Positions 8,587 through 17,677 are shown, numbered from the stretch's first letter. The stretch is DNA of 64,000 nucleotides from JB111 sp049856295 (GCF_049856295.1 NZ_JBNDMZ010000002.1:1-64000), one strand, 5' to 3'. Numbers and translations: made by a program. Notes: a model not told the origin generated them from the letters alone.

Positions 8587-9195
8587 TCAGGGCCGTAGCC
8601 GGGGGTCGTGCGTCGGGTCGAGGTACTGCGCCGGGCAGCCGTCGTCGATCGCCTCGGGGAGGTACTCGATGTGCCACGGCTCGTTCGCATAGGTCTGGCA
8701 GAGGCCGTAGGCGGCGCCCCGGTCGTGGTCGGCGAGCCAGAGATAGGCGGCCATGCCGCCGATGTCGACCGCGTTCCCGGAGACGTGCGCGGACGTGTCC
8801 GGGCCGGCGACCCATCGGGCGGCCTCCGCGCGCGACCCGTACTCGGCCACGGCGTCGTCGAGCAGCCGGGTCTGGATCTGGGCTGACCGCCACCCGCTCG
8901 TGACGACGATCGAGACGTCGTCACCCCGAGCGTCCTCCGTCGCCTCCTGCACGGCCGCCCGCAGCGCGGGGTCGAGGCGGCTGATTCCGGGGAGCTCCTC
9001 GTCGAACGCGGTCGTGCCGTCGGGGAGAACGCCGTGCGCCGAGTCGTCGACGTCGAACGGCGACGGCTGCCCGCCGACCAGCGGGGACGACGAGAGCAGC
9101 AGGGAGGCGACGACGCCGAGAGCACCGACGAGCAGCAGCGCCACGGCTCCGCCGCGGAGCAGCCGGGCATGAACTGGCGTGGTGTGATCGTTCAT
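8587..9195 (-). CDS. VanY-like D-alanyl-D-alanine carboxypeptidase (M15B)
   Basis: A 202-residue membrane-anchored metallopeptidase that removes the terminal D-Ala from peptidoglycan stem peptides. An N-terminal hydrophobic segment (residues about 13-35) anchors or exports it. The zinc-binding and catalytic signatures of M15 are both present: SAHVSGNAVDIG near residue 135 and EPWHIEY near residue 172. It is divergent from a two-component system, the arrangement of vanY/vanR/vanS-like loci. That suggests cell-wall-stress control, but no vanHAX genes are present, so vancomycin resistance should not be inferred from this alone. Confidence 0.88.
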   Translation of the reverse strand: MNDHTTPVHARLLRGGAVALLLVGALGVVASLLLSSSPLVGGQPSPFDVDDSAHGVLPDGTTAFDEELPGISRLDPALRAAVQEATEDARGDDVSIVVTSGWRSAQIQTRLLDDAVAEYGSRAEAARWVAGPDTSAHVSGNAVDIGGMAAYLWLADHDRGAAYGLCQTYANEPWHIEYLPEAIDDGCPAQYLDPTHDPRLRP

Positions 9196-9240
9196 GCCCC
9201 CAGTGCAGGCGAGGGCGTGTTGCCGGGCCGTCTGCGTTTC

Positions 9241-9257
9241 TCGATACGTCGTCGATA
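9241..9257 (+). promoter_or_regulatory. candidate response-regulator binding site (direct repeat)
   Basis: TCGATA occurs at 9241-9246 and again at 9252-9257, an 11-base period that fits two OmpR-family monomers on one face of the helix. It lies in the 86-bp gap between the carboxypeptidase and the divergent response regulator, so it could serve both. TAGCCT at 9270-9275 is a possible -10 for a leaderless regulator transcript. Confidence 0.5.
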
Positions 9258-9281
9258 TCCGTCGGCGCGTAGCCTCCAGGC

Positions 9282-9959
9282 ATGCGGGTGCTGGTGCTGG
9301 AGGACGAGCCGTTGCTGGCGGAGGCGGTCCGCGACGGGTTGCGCCTCGAGTCGATCGCCGCCGACATCGCGAACGACGGCCATGCCGCGCTGGACCTGCT
9401 GGGTGTCAACGAGTACGACCTGGCGATCCTCGACCGGGACGTCCCGGGAGCGTCGGGCGACGAGGTCGCCGAGCGGATCATCCGGTCCGGGGCGGACGTC
9501 CCGATCCTCATGCTCACGGCCGCGGACCGGATCGACGACAAGGCGTCGGGCTTCCGGCTGGGCGCGGACGACTATCTGACGAAACCGTTCGCGTTCGAGG
9601 AGCTCGTGCTGAGGATCCGGGCGCTCGACCGGCGGCGGGCGCGGAGGCGGCCACCGGTCCGGGAGCTGGCCGGCCTCACGGTCGACCCGTTCCGGCGTGA
9701 GGTGTACCGGGACGGTCGCTACATCGCTCTGACCAGGAAACAGTTCGCCGTGCTCGACGTCCTGGTCGCGGCGGACGGCGGGGTGGTCAGTGCCGAGGAT
9801 CTGCTCGAGCGCGCGTGGGACCAGCACGCCGACCCGTTCACCAACGCGGTGCGGATCACGGTCTCGGGCCTGCGCAAGCGTCTCGGCGAACCATCGCCGA
9901 TCCATACCGTGCCGGGCGTCGGTTACCGGATCGGCGCCATCCCGGACGGCCCGAGCTGA
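9282..9959 (+). CDS. OmpR-family response regulator (VanR-like)
   Basis: A 225-residue regulator. The receiver domain occupies residues 1-115 with the acidic pocket ED near residue 8, the phosphoacceptor Asp near 51 (LAILDRDVPG) and the conserved Lys near 101 (LTKPF). The C-terminal winged helix (residues about 125-220) ends in the typical VRITVSGLRKRLGEP and GVGYRI motifs. The histidine kinase gene follows after 10 bases. The divergent VanY-like gene is the probable target. Confidence 0.93.
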   Translation: MRVLVLEDEPLLAEAVRDGLRLESIAADIANDGHAALDLLGVNEYDLAILDRDVPGASGDEVAERIIRSGADVPILMLTAADRIDDKASGFRLGADDYLTKPFAFEELVLRIRALDRRRARRRPPVRELAGLTVDPFRREVYRDGRYIALTRKQFAVLDVLVAADGGVVSAEDLLERAWDQHADPFTNAVRITVSGLRKRLGEPSPIHTVPGVGYRIGAIPDGPS

Positions 9960-9969
9960 GGACCGGGGT

Positions 9970-11055
9970 GTGAGCTCACGCTGGAAGCTGACCCTCAGCT
10001 ACGCCGGGTTCCTCATGGTGGCCGGCGTCCTGCTGCTCGCCGTCGTGTGGGTGTTCCTCCTGCGGTACGTCCCGGACTCGACGATCGACACCCGGGGCGG
10101 ATTCGTCCCGAACCGGTCCGACCTGCTCGAGGCCTTCGTCCCCCCGACGGTCGTCGTGCTCGTCCTCCTCCTCACCCTGGGTCCGGCCGGGGGATGGCTG
10201 CTCGCCGGCCGCATGCTCTCGCCGCTCGAGCGGATCACGCGGGCCACGAGGATCGCGTCCACGGGCGCGCTCGACCACCGCGTCGACATGTCGGACCGGA
10301 CCGACGAGTTCGGCGAGCTCGCTGACTCGTTCGACCACATGCTCGAACGGGTCGAGGCCCGGGTCGAGGAGCAGAGGCGCTTCGCCGCCAACGCCTCCCA
10401 CGAGCTTCGTACCCCGCTCGCCGTCATGCAGACGATCATCGACGTCGCAGCGAAAGCACCCGACAAGAACCCCGCCGCCACACTTGCCCGGCTGAGGGCG
10501 ACCAATGCGCGCGCCGTCGAGCTCGTCGAGGCTCTCCTCCTGCTCGACCGGTCCGGACACCCCCTCACCCGACATGAGGAGGTCGACCTCTCGCTGCTCC
10601 TCGACGAGGCCGTCGAGAGCCTGCTGCCCCTGGCGGAGCAGCACGGCGTGACGATCGAGATCGACGCGTCGCCGTCTCTCGCCGAGGGCTCCGAGCCGCT
10701 GCTGCGGCAGATGATGACGAACCTCCTGCACAACGCCGTGGTGCACAACGTCGCGGACGGAGGCCGCGTCTGGGCGACCACCGTGGGCGCCGCCGACCGC
10801 GCGACCGTGACGATCGCCAACACCGGGGGCGCGGTCGGTCCCGGGACCGTGCACCGACTCACCGAACCGTTCCTCAAGGGCGCGGGCCGGACCCGCCTGG
10901 ACGAGCGCACCGGCAACGGCCTGGGTCTGTCGATCGTGGAACGGATCGTCGACGCGCACGCCGGCACGCTCGTCCTGGCCCCGCGAGCCGACGGCGGGCT
11001 CGAGGTGCGGACCGAGCTCCCGCCCGCGCGAGGGCGAGACGTGGTGCTCATGTGA
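9970..11055 (+). CDS. sensor histidine kinase (VanS-like)
   Basis: A 361-residue membrane kinase that pairs with the preceding response regulator. Two membrane segments (residues about 10-35 and 58-80) enclose a very short extracytoplasmic loop. They are followed by a HAMP region, the dimerisation/phosphoacceptor box SHELRTPLAVM (His near residue 142) and an ATPase domain with the N box (MMTNLLHNAVVHN) and G box (GNGLGLSIV). GTG at 9970 gives the first membrane helix immediately. The small sensor loop resembles intramembrane-sensing kinases, so the stimulus may be within the membrane or cell wall. Confidence 0.92.
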   Translation: MSSRWKLTLSYAGFLMVAGVLLLAVVWVFLLRYVPDSTIDTRGGFVPNRSDLLEAFVPPTVVVLVLLLTLGPAGGWLLAGRMLSPLERITRATRIASTGALDHRVDMSDRTDEFGELADSFDHMLERVEARVEEQRRFAANASHELRTPLAVMQTIIDVAAKAPDKNPAATLARLRATNARAVELVEALLLLDRSGHPLTRHEEVDLSLLLDEAVESLLPLAEQHGVTIEIDASPSLAEGSEPLLRQMMTNLLHNAVVHNVADGGRVWATTVGAADRATVTIANTGGAVGPGTVHRLTEPFLKGAGRTRLDERTGNGLGLSIVERIVDAHAGTLVLAPRADGGLEVRTELPPARGRDVVLM

Positions 11056-11075
11056 GCGAAACCGGCGAGCGCGTT

Positions 11076-11089
11076 GCGCGCATGCGCGC
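11076..11089. promoter_or_regulatory. 14-bp perfect palindrome upstream of the FGGY kinase
   Basis: GCGCGCATGCGCGC lies about 90 bases before the kinase start, in the only intergenic gap at the head of the catabolic cluster. It may be the operator of the cluster's SorC-type regulator; no second copy was noticed nearby. Confidence 0.35.
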
Positions 11090-11177
11090 TGTCTTGGCAG
11101 TCTGATCGGACCAGCGCACCGGTCGCCCGCAGGCGTCCCGCAGCGTGCGCACACCCCCGAGAACATGGGAGTTCCCG

Positions 11178-12728
11178 ATGACTGACGGTCCGTTCCTGCT
11201 GGGCATCGACATGGGCACCGGCGGCGCCCGCGCCGGCATCTTCGACGCCGCCGGAGGCCTCAAGGGCGTCGCCTCCACCGAGTGGAAGACCTCGTTCCCG
11301 CGGCCCGGCCGCGCCGAGCAGGACCCCGACGCCTGGTGGTCGGCGATCGTCACGTCCGTGCGCGGCGCGCTCGAGCAGGCGAAGGTGCCGGCCGACGCGA
11401 TCGCGGGCATCTCGGTGGATGCGACGAGCGCCACCGTCGTCGCCACGACCAAGGACGGCCAGCACCTGCGCCCGGCGCTGCTGTGGATGGACGTCCGCGC
11501 CGCCGACGAGTCCGAGGCGCTCGCCCGCGCCGAGGACCCGGCGCTCAAGTACTCCGGCCACGGCGCCGTATCCGCCGAGTGGGGCACGCCGAAGTCGATG
11601 TGGCTGAAGAAGAACGAGCCCGAGATCTTCGCGAAGGCCGACCTCCTCGTCGACTGCACCGACTGGCTCGTCCACCGGCTCACCGGCGAGTGGACGATGT
11701 CCCTCAACCACGCGGCCGGCAAGTACTTCTACGACACCTCCGTCGGCGGCTGGCCCACCTCGCTGTACGAGAAGGTCGGCGGCGCGGACATCCTCGAGAA
11801 GTTCCCCGAGCGCGTGCTCCCGGTCGGCACCACGGTGGGCGGGCTGCGCCCGCAGATCGCCGAGGAGCTGGGCCTCGCCGCCGGTACCCCGGTCGCCGAG
11901 GGTGCGATCGACGCCTACGCGGGAGCGATCGGGCTCGGCGTCGTCGAGCCCGGCAAGATGGCGCTCATCACCGGGTCGAGCCACGTGATGATCGGCCAGT
12001 CCCCGGTCCCGTTGCACGCCAAGGGCCTGTGGGGCTCGTACACCGACGCCGTCATCCCGGGCGAGTGGACGGTCGAGGCCGGGCAGGTCTCGACCGGCTC
12101 CGTCGTCGCGTGGTTCCGCGACCACCTCGCGCGCAGCGCGAACGAGCGCGCGGCGAAGGAGAACCGCCCGGCCTACGAGATCCTCGACGAGCTCGCCGCC
12201 GAGGTCCCGATCGGGTCCGACGGTCTCGTGCTCCTCGACCACTTCCAGGGCAACCGCTCGCCGTACTCCGACCCGCGCTCGCGCGGCGTCTTCTGGGGCC
12301 TCACGCTCGGCCACACCGAGGGCCACATGTTCCGCGCAATCCTCGAGGGCATCTGCTTCGGCACCGAGAATATCTTCCGCACGATGCGGGACAACGGCTT
12401 CCCGCCGAAGGAGGTCGTCGTCTCCGGCGGCCCGACGAAGAGCCGGTTCTGGATGCAGATGCACGCCGACGTCTCCAACCTCCCGATCACGTTCACCGAC
12501 GTGAGCGAGGGCCCGCTGCTGGGCTCGGCGATGATGGCCGCCGTCGGCGCGGGCGTCCACGCCGACCTGCCCACGGCCGCACGGGAGATGGTGCGCACCG
12601 TCGAGGTCATCGAGCCCGACGCCGAGGCGCACGAGGCGTACCAGTACAACTTCGACGCATACGTCCAGACCTACGACGCGATGCGGGACCTGACCAACGC
12701 CATGTCCCGGCACGTCGACGAGGCCTGA
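11178..12728 (+). CDS. FGGY-family carbohydrate kinase
   Basis: A 516-residue sugar or polyol kinase of the FGGY family. The N-terminal phosphate loop DMGTGGARAGIFD, the catalytic-base region GAIDAYAGAIG (near residue 250), a GNRSPYSDPRSRG segment and the C-terminal ATP site SGGPTKSRFWMQM are all visible. ATG 11178 is chosen over the in-frame upstream codon because the family begins directly with the LLGIDMGTGG strand. The substrate is not certain. GNRSPYSDP is seen in ribulokinase/ribitol-kinase-like members, and the next gene is a GatD-like polyol-phosphate dehydrogenase, so the pair could phosphorylate and then oxidise a C4-C6 polyol. Confidence 0.85.
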   Translation: MTDGPFLLGIDMGTGGARAGIFDAAGGLKGVASTEWKTSFPRPGRAEQDPDAWWSAIVTSVRGALEQAKVPADAIAGISVDATSATVVATTKDGQHLRPALLWMDVRAADESEALARAEDPALKYSGHGAVSAEWGTPKSMWLKKNEPEIFAKADLLVDCTDWLVHRLTGEWTMSLNHAAGKYFYDTSVGGWPTSLYEKVGGADILEKFPERVLPVGTTVGGLRPQIAEELGLAAGTPVAEGAIDAYAGAIGLGVVEPGKMALITGSSHVMIGQSPVPLHAKGLWGSYTDAVIPGEWTVEAGQVSTGSVVAWFRDHLARSANERAAKENRPAYEILDELAAEVPIGSDGLVLLDHFQGNRSPYSDPRSRGVFWGLTLGHTEGHMFRAILEGICFGTENIFRTMRDNGFPPKEVVVSGGPTKSRFWMQMHADVSNLPITFTDVSEGPLLGSAMMAAVGAGVHADLPTAAREMVRTVEVIEPDAEAHEAYQYNFDAYVQTYDAMRDLTNAMSRHVDEA

Positions 12729-12733
12729 CCCGC

Positions 12734-12772
12734 CGGGTGGCGCGCCTCCCGGGAGGGGCGGCGCGCCACCCG
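12734..12772 (+). terminator. hairpin after the FGGY kinase gene
   Basis: A perfect 13-bp GC stem with a 13-base loop lies just after the stop codon, without a T-run. It is a weak or attenuating terminator between the kinase and dehydrogenase genes. Confidence 0.5.
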
Positions 12773-12920
12773 CCGGCCGGGCGGTACGCGCCAGGAACCT
12801 GTCACGCGCAAGCAACCGACTCGCGCCTGGGACCGCCACGCACCACCGACCGCCACGCACTACACGGCGGCGCCGCACCCGCGGCCCCGCCCGAGCACCA
12901 GAAGGGATCACGAGCTCCAC

Positions 12921-13967
12921 ATGACCGAGAAGATGAAGGCCGTCCAGCTCCACGCCGTCGGGGACGTTCGGCTGGAGGAGGTCGAGAAGCCCACGCCGGG
13001 TCCCGGCGAGGCGCTGCTCAAGGTCGCCGCGTGCGGCGTGTGCGGGTCCGACCTGGACCGCATGTTCAAGAAGGGCGCGCACAAGCTCCCGCTCATCTGC
13101 GGTCACGAGTTCTCCGCCTGGGTCGAGGAGATCGGCGAGGGCGTCACCGAGGTGGCCGTCGGTGACCTCGTCACCGTCCCCCCGATGCTCCCGTGCTTCG
13201 AGTGCGGCCCCTGTGTGGCCGGGCACTACAGCCTGTGCGAGGACTACGACTACTACGGCTCCCGCCGCCACGGCGCCTACGCCGAGTACGTCGCCGGCCC
13301 GGCGAAGCTGCTCCTCAAGGTGCCCGCCGACCTCGACCCTCGGGCGGCCGCCATGGTCGACCCCTCGGCGATCGCCCTGCACGCCCTGCTGCGCACGAAG
13401 CTCGCCCCGGGCAAGCGCGTCGCGGTCGTCGGCGCGGGTGGCCCCATCGGCCTGTTCGCGATCCAGTGGGCGCGCCTCGGCGGCGCGCTCGACGTCCTCG
13501 CGGTCGACGTCTCGCCCGAGAAGGCGGAGCTGGCCCGCGAGGCGGGCGCCACCACCACCGCGACGACGCCGGAGGCGGCCGCCGAGGCGGCCGGGCTCGG
13601 CTACGACATCGTGGTCGAGTGCTCCGGCAACCCGATCGCCGAGAACCAGGCCGTCGGGCTCGCCGCCCGCCACGGCGAGGTCGTGCTCATCGGAATCCCC
13701 AACGCCGACGTGACGATCAGCGACAAGAACTGGGCCCGGATGATGCGGCTCGAGATCGACATCAAGGGCTCGTGGAACTCGTTCTCGGCGCCGTTTCCCG
13801 GCACCGAGTGGACGACCACGGTCGAGGCCATGCACCAGGGCCTGCTCAAGTGGGAGTTCATGATCACGCACGAGCTGCCGCTGGAGAAGGTGGGCGAGAC
13901 GATCGAGGCGATGTACAAGCGCACGATCCACAGCTCGAAGGTCCTCTTCCTTCCCCACGGCGCCTGA
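12921..13967 (+). CDS. zinc-dependent polyol(-phosphate) dehydrogenase, GatD-like
   Basis: A 348-residue medium-chain dehydrogenase. The catalytic zinc ligands are in GVCGSD and GHEF, the structural zinc lobe has CFECGPCVAGHYSLC, and the Rossmann fold has GAGGPIG near residue 175. The C-terminal stretch KGSWNSFSAPFPG and the following EW...LPLEKVGETIEAM resemble galactitol-1-phosphate 5-dehydrogenases, so a phosphorylated polyol made by the upstream kinase is a reasonable substrate (inference). It begins at ATG 12921. It is part of an 11.2-16.9 kb run of same-strand catabolic genes. Confidence 0.85.
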   Translation: MTEKMKAVQLHAVGDVRLEEVEKPTPGPGEALLKVAACGVCGSDLDRMFKKGAHKLPLICGHEFSAWVEEIGEGVTEVAVGDLVTVPPMLPCFECGPCVAGHYSLCEDYDYYGSRRHGAYAEYVAGPAKLLLKVPADLDPRAAAMVDPSAIALHALLRTKLAPGKRVAVVGAGGPIGLFAIQWARLGGALDVLAVDVSPEKAELAREAGATTTATTPEAAAEAAGLGYDIVVECSGNPIAENQAVGLAARHGEVVLIGIPNADVTISDKNWARMMRLEIDIKGSWNSFSAPFPGTEWTTTVEAMHQGLLKWEFMITHELPLEKVGETIEAMYKRTIHSSKVLFLPHGA

Positions 13968-14019
13968 GCCGGCAGGGACGACGCGGAGGTGACGGTGAGA
14001 ACCGACCGGGACGGCGACC

Positions 14020-15012
14020 GTGCGCGGTGACGACGAGGAGCGCGACCTCCTCCTGCTGCGGGTGGCCACGCTCTACCACGAGCAGGAGCTGACGCAGCAG
14101 GAGGTGGCCGAGCGGCTGCACCTCACCCGCTGGCAGGTCGGCCGCCTCCTCCAGGAGGCGCGCCGCACCGGCATCGTCCGCATCGAGATCGTCCACCCCC
14201 GCGCGCGCTCGCACGCGCTGGAGGCCGAGCTCGTCGCCCGCACCGGCCTCACCGCGGCCGTCGTCGTCCCGGCCGAGCGCGAGCCGGTGGCCACCCGCCG
14301 CCGGGTCGCGGCGGCCGCCGGCGAGCTGCTCGCCGACCTCAAGGAGTCGCCGGCCACGCTGGCGGTCTCCTGGGGCCGCACGATGGTCGACCTCGTCGAG
14401 CAGATCCCGCCGTCCTGGGCGGACGGCACCGTGGTGGTGCAGGCGAACGCCGGCCTGCCCCTGCCCGGGGCGAGCAACCCCGGCCAGGTGGTCGCCGAGC
14501 TGGCCCGACAGGCGCGGGGCACCGCGGTCTTCCTCCAGGCCCCGGCGATCGTCGACTCGCCGGACCTGGCCGCCACGCTCATGAGCGACGGGTCGGTCCG
14601 CCGCGTCCTCGACCAGGCCCGCGAGGCGGACGCCCTGCTGTTCTCGCTCGGCGAGCCGGTCGGCACGTCGGTCCTCGTCGAGGCCGGCTACCTCAGCCAC
14701 GCTGAGGTCGACCGCCTCGTCACCCGGGGCGCGGTCGGCGACGTCCTCGGCCGCTACATCGACGCGGAGGGGCGCCCGGCGGACCCCTCGATCGACGCGC
14801 GCACCGTGGGCCTCACGCTTGACGAGGTCCGCTCCGCGCGGCTGCCGATCGCCGTCGCCGCGGGCGTGGCGAAGACCCCGGCCGCGCTCGCCGCCGTCAC
14901 CCACGGGCTGTGCGACATCCTCGTCACCGACGAGGAGCTCGCCGCCGGCCTGCTCGACTCACTCCCGGACACCCACGCACGACCACCCCGAACGACAAGG
15001 AGCACGTCATGA
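14020..15012 (+). CDS. SorC/DeoR-type sugar-binding transcriptional regulator
   Basis: A 330-residue regulator. An N-terminal helix-turn-helix (residues about 18-50, LTQQEVAERLHLTRWQVGRL) is followed by a SorC sugar-binding domain (residues about 60-315) related to phosphosugar isomerases. The start is GTG 14020, as no other in-frame start gives a full HTH. Its stop overlaps the deoC start by ATGA. Known relatives such as Bacillus DeoR respond to deoxyribose-5-phosphate and control a linked aldolase gene, so the neighbour supports a phosphosugar effector. It probably controls the whole surrounding cluster. Confidence 0.88.
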   Translation: MRGDDEERDLLLLRVATLYHEQELTQQEVAERLHLTRWQVGRLLQEARRTGIVRIEIVHPRARSHALEAELVARTGLTAAVVVPAEREPVATRRRVAAAAGELLADLKESPATLAVSWGRTMVDLVEQIPPSWADGTVVVQANAGLPLPGASNPGQVVAELARQARGTAVFLQAPAIVDSPDLAATLMSDGSVRRVLDQAREADALLFSLGEPVGTSVLVEAGYLSHAEVDRLVTRGAVGDVLGRYIDAEGRPADPSIDARTVGLTLDEVRSARLPIAVAAGVAKTPAALAAVTHGLCDILVTDEELAAGLLDSLPDTHARPPRTTRSTS

Positions 15013-15668
15013 CCGCTCGTACCCGCACCGAGGTCGCCCAGCTCGTCGACCACACCCTGCTCAAGCCGGAGTCCACGCCCGACGACGTCGCCGCCCTCGT
15101 GCGCGAGGCCGCCGAGCTCGGCGCCTACTCCGTGTGCGTCTCGCCCAACCTCGTCCCGCTCGACGTGCCCGAGAGCGTGAAGCTCGCCGTCGTGTGCGGC
15201 TTCCCGTCCGGTGCGCACGCCGCCGAGGTCAAGGCGGCGGAGGCCGCGCGCTCCGCGGCCGACGGGGTCGACGAGATCGACATGGTCATCAACCTGGCCC
15301 TCGCGCTGACCGGCCGCTACGACGAGACCGAGGCCGAGATCCGCGCCGTGCGCGACGCCGCCCCGGGCGTCGTCCTCAAGGTCATCATCGAGTCCGCCGC
15401 ACTGACCGACGAGCAGATAGTCGCCGTGTGCGAGGCCGCCGAGCGCGCGGGCGCCGACTTCGTCAAGACCTCGACCGGGTTCCACAAGGCCGGCGGCGCC
15501 ACGGTCGAGGCCGTCGCCCTCATGGCCCGGACCGTCGGCGGCCGCCTCGGCGTCAAGGCGTCGGGCGGCATCCGCGACACCGAGAAGGCCCTCGCGATGA
15601 TCGAGGCCGGGGCCACCCGCCTCGGGCTGTCCGGCACGGCCGCCGTCCTCGACGGCCTCGCAGGCTGA
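15009..15668 (+). CDS. deoC: deoxyribose-phosphate aldolase
   Basis: A 219-residue class I aldolase that cleaves 2-deoxyribose-5-phosphate into glyceraldehyde-3-phosphate and acetaldehyde. DHTLLKP at residues 13-19 and the Schiff-base lysine region FVKTSTGF near residue 152 are diagnostic. GVKASGGIR near 180 is the phosphate-binding strand. ATG 15009 overlaps the regulator's stop codon by four bases. There is no nucleoside phosphorylase or phosphopentomutase beside it, which points to sugar catabolism rather than nucleoside salvage at this locus. Confidence 0.93.
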   Translation: MTARTRTEVAQLVDHTLLKPESTPDDVAALVREAAELGAYSVCVSPNLVPLDVPESVKLAVVCGFPSGAHAAEVKAAEAARSAADGVDEIDMVINLALALTGRYDETEAEIRAVRDAAPGVVLKVIIESAALTDEQIVAVCEAAERAGADFVKTSTGFHKAGGATVEAVALMARTVGGRLGVKASGGIRDTEKALAMIEAGATRLGLSGTAAVLDGLAG

Positions 15669-15830
15669 CGTCCGCCCCCTGACGTCCATCCCCTGACGGG
15701 CTGAGCCCCGTCCCCCGACGGGCTGTCCGGCTGCTGCGTGAGGCGCGGCGGCCGGACGGCCTTCCCACGGACGGCGCGCGACGTCGTCGATACCCACCGG
15801 CCGCACCGGCCACCGCGAGAGGATGTGCGC

Positions 15831-16874
15831 ATGCTGGCGTACGAGCACCAGGCCGACGGCGCGATGGCTCTCGTCGAGCGGCCCGTCCCGGTCGCGGCCG
15901 AGGGCGAGGTGACGATCGACGTCGCCGCCACCGGCGTGTGCGGGACCGACCTCAAGATCGCCCGCGGCGAGCACCGCATGTACCCCGCGGGGACCGTGCG
16001 CGTGCCTGGCCACGAGGTCGTCGGCCACGTCCGGGAGAACCGGTCGGAGGACCCGCGGCTCGCTCCCGGCACGCTCGTCGCCCTCGCGCCCAACGTCGGG
16101 TGCGGCACCTGCCACGCCTGCACGGCCGGCCGCAGCAACCTGTGCACCGACTACGCCGGCGTCGGCCTCACCTTCGACGGCGGGTTCGCCGAGGTCGTGC
16201 GCGTGCCGGCGCGGGGCGTGGCGGCCGGCAACGTCCTGCCCGTCGCCGACGGGCTCGAGGCGCTCGACGTCGTCATGACCGAGCCGGTGGCGGCGGTCGT
16301 GCGGGGCCTGCGCCCCCTCGACCCCGGGCCGGGCGACACCGTGCTCGTCTGCGGCGCGGGCCCGATCGGCCTCACCGCCCTCCTCCTCGCGCGGATGCGC
16401 GGGGTCGACCAGGTGATCGTCAGCCAGACCTCCGCGCCGCGGCGCGAGCTCGCCGCCCGGCTCGGCGCGGACCACACGATCAACCCTCGGGCCGAGGACC
16501 TCACCGATCGGGTCCTGGAGCTGACGAACGGGCGCGGGGCGGACTGCGTCGTCGTCGCCACGCCGGTGGCCGCCGTGTTCGCCGACGCCCTGCGCGCCGC
16601 CGCCCTCGGCGGGCGGGTCAACTTCTTCGCCGGCCTGCCCTCGGGGAAGGGGGAGATCCCCCTCGACGCCAACCTCGTCCACTACCGCGAGCTCATGGTC
16701 ACCGGCTCCACCGCGAACACCCCCGAGGACAACGCGGAGGCCCTCGCGATCGTCTCCTCCGACCCGCAGCGCTTCCGCCGCCTCGTCACCGACCGGGTCC
16801 CGCTCGCCGACGCCCCGGCGGGGTTTGCCCGCGCCGCCGCGGGGGAGACCCTCAAACTCGTCCTCGAGCCGTAG
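15831..16874 (+). CDS. zinc-dependent alcohol/polyol dehydrogenase
   Basis: A 347-residue medium-chain dehydrogenase distinct from the one at 12921. It has catalytic ligands in GVCGTD and GHE, the structural zinc lobe CGTCHACTAGRSNLC, and the cofactor loop GAGPIG near residue 170. The C-terminal part (LPSGKGEIPLDANLVHYREL) resembles sorbitol/sorbose-phosphate-type reductases. ATG 15831 follows GAGAGGA, whereas the open frame starting upstream lacks a ribosome binding site. It lies 162 bases after deoC in the same orientation and is probably part of the same sugar-catabolic unit. Confidence 0.82.
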   Translation: MLAYEHQADGAMALVERPVPVAAEGEVTIDVAATGVCGTDLKIARGEHRMYPAGTVRVPGHEVVGHVRENRSEDPRLAPGTLVALAPNVGCGTCHACTAGRSNLCTDYAGVGLTFDGGFAEVVRVPARGVAAGNVLPVADGLEALDVVMTEPVAAVVRGLRPLDPGPGDTVLVCGAGPIGLTALLLARMRGVDQVIVSQTSAPRRELAARLGADHTINPRAEDLTDRVLELTNGRGADCVVVATPVAAVFADALRAAALGGRVNFFAGLPSGKGEIPLDANLVHYRELMVTGSTANTPEDNAEALAIVSSDPQRFRRLVTDRVPLADAPAGFARAAAGETLKLVLEP

Positions 16875-16891
16875 CGCGCGACAATGACCGC

Positions 16892-17659
16892 ATGATCGAG
16901 ATCCTCAGTCCGGCCGAGATCGCCCGCGGGCGGATCACCGGGGCCGTCGTCGCCAACATCCTCGCCACCGTCCGTGAGCAGACGGTCCCGGGGACGAACC
17001 TCCTCGAGATCGACGGCTGGGCCCGCGAGCTGATCGAGCGGGCCGGTGCCACGTCCTGCTACGTCGACTACGCGCCGTCGTTCGGGCGCGGCCCGTTCGG
17101 GCACCACATCTGCACCGCCGTCAACGACGCCGTGCTGCACGGGCTGCCGCACGACGCCGAGCTGGCCGAGGGCGACCTTCTCACCCTCGACCTCGCGGTG
17201 GCCAAGGACGGCGTCGCCGCCGACGCGGCGATCAGCTTCGTGGTCGGCGAGGTGGCGCACGAGGAGAGCGACCGCCTCATCGACGCCACCCGCCGCGCGC
17301 TCGACGCCGGCATCGCGGCGGCCGGCCCCGGCGCGCGCATCGGCGACCTCTCCCACGCGATCGGCACCGTGCTCTCGGACGCCGGCTACCCGGTCAACAC
17401 CCAGTTCGGCGGCCACGGCATCGGCTCGACCATGCACCAGGACCCGCACGTGCCGAACACCGGCCGCCCGGGCAGGGGCTTCCCGCTCCGTCCCGGTCTC
17501 ATGCTCGCGATCGAGCCGTGGGTCATGGTGGACACCGACGAGCTGACGATGGACGAGGACGGCTGGACCCTGCGCAGCGCGACCGGCTGTCGCACCGCCC
17601 ACACCGAGCACACGATCGCCGTCACCGAGGACGGCGTCCAGATCCTCACCCTGCCCTGA
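16892..17659 (+). CDS. map: M24 family peptidase, type I methionine aminopeptidase
   Basis: A 255-residue metallopeptidase with the pita-bread fold. The metal ligands are in place: Asp pair in LTLDLAVAKDG and DAAISF, His in GGHGIG, Glu in IEPWVM and Glu in HTEHTIAV. Length and motif order match short type I methionine aminopeptidases that remove the initiator Met. GACAAT at 16880-16885 six bases before the ATG suggests a leaderless transcript. It is probably a second copy, since the housekeeping map usually sits with secY/adk; this is inference. A 52-bp palindrome separates it from the convergent dhaL. Confidence 0.85.
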   Translation: MIEILSPAEIARGRITGAVVANILATVREQTVPGTNLLEIDGWARELIERAGATSCYVDYAPSFGRGPFGHHICTAVNDAVLHGLPHDAELAEGDLLTLDLAVAKDGVAADAAISFVVGEVAHEESDRLIDATRRALDAGIAAAGPGARIGDLSHAIGTVLSDAGYPVNTQFGGHGIGSTMHQDPHVPNTGRPGRGFPLRPGLMLAIEPWVMVDTDELTMDEDGWTLRSATGCRTAHTEHTIAVTEDGVQILTLP

Positions 17660-17677
17660 GGGCGGGGCCACGACCCT

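Noticed and set aside
8587..11055. Vancomycin resistance operon
   Set aside because: Only a VanY-like gene and a two-component system are present; vanH, vanA-type ligase and vanX are missing.
9999..14069. Very long open frame on the minus strand opposite the kinase, FGGY and dehydrogenase genes
   Set aside because: It is an artefact of high GC3: the plus-strand genes have clear domains and ribosome binding sites, while this frame is Arg/Gly/Asp-rich without any motif.
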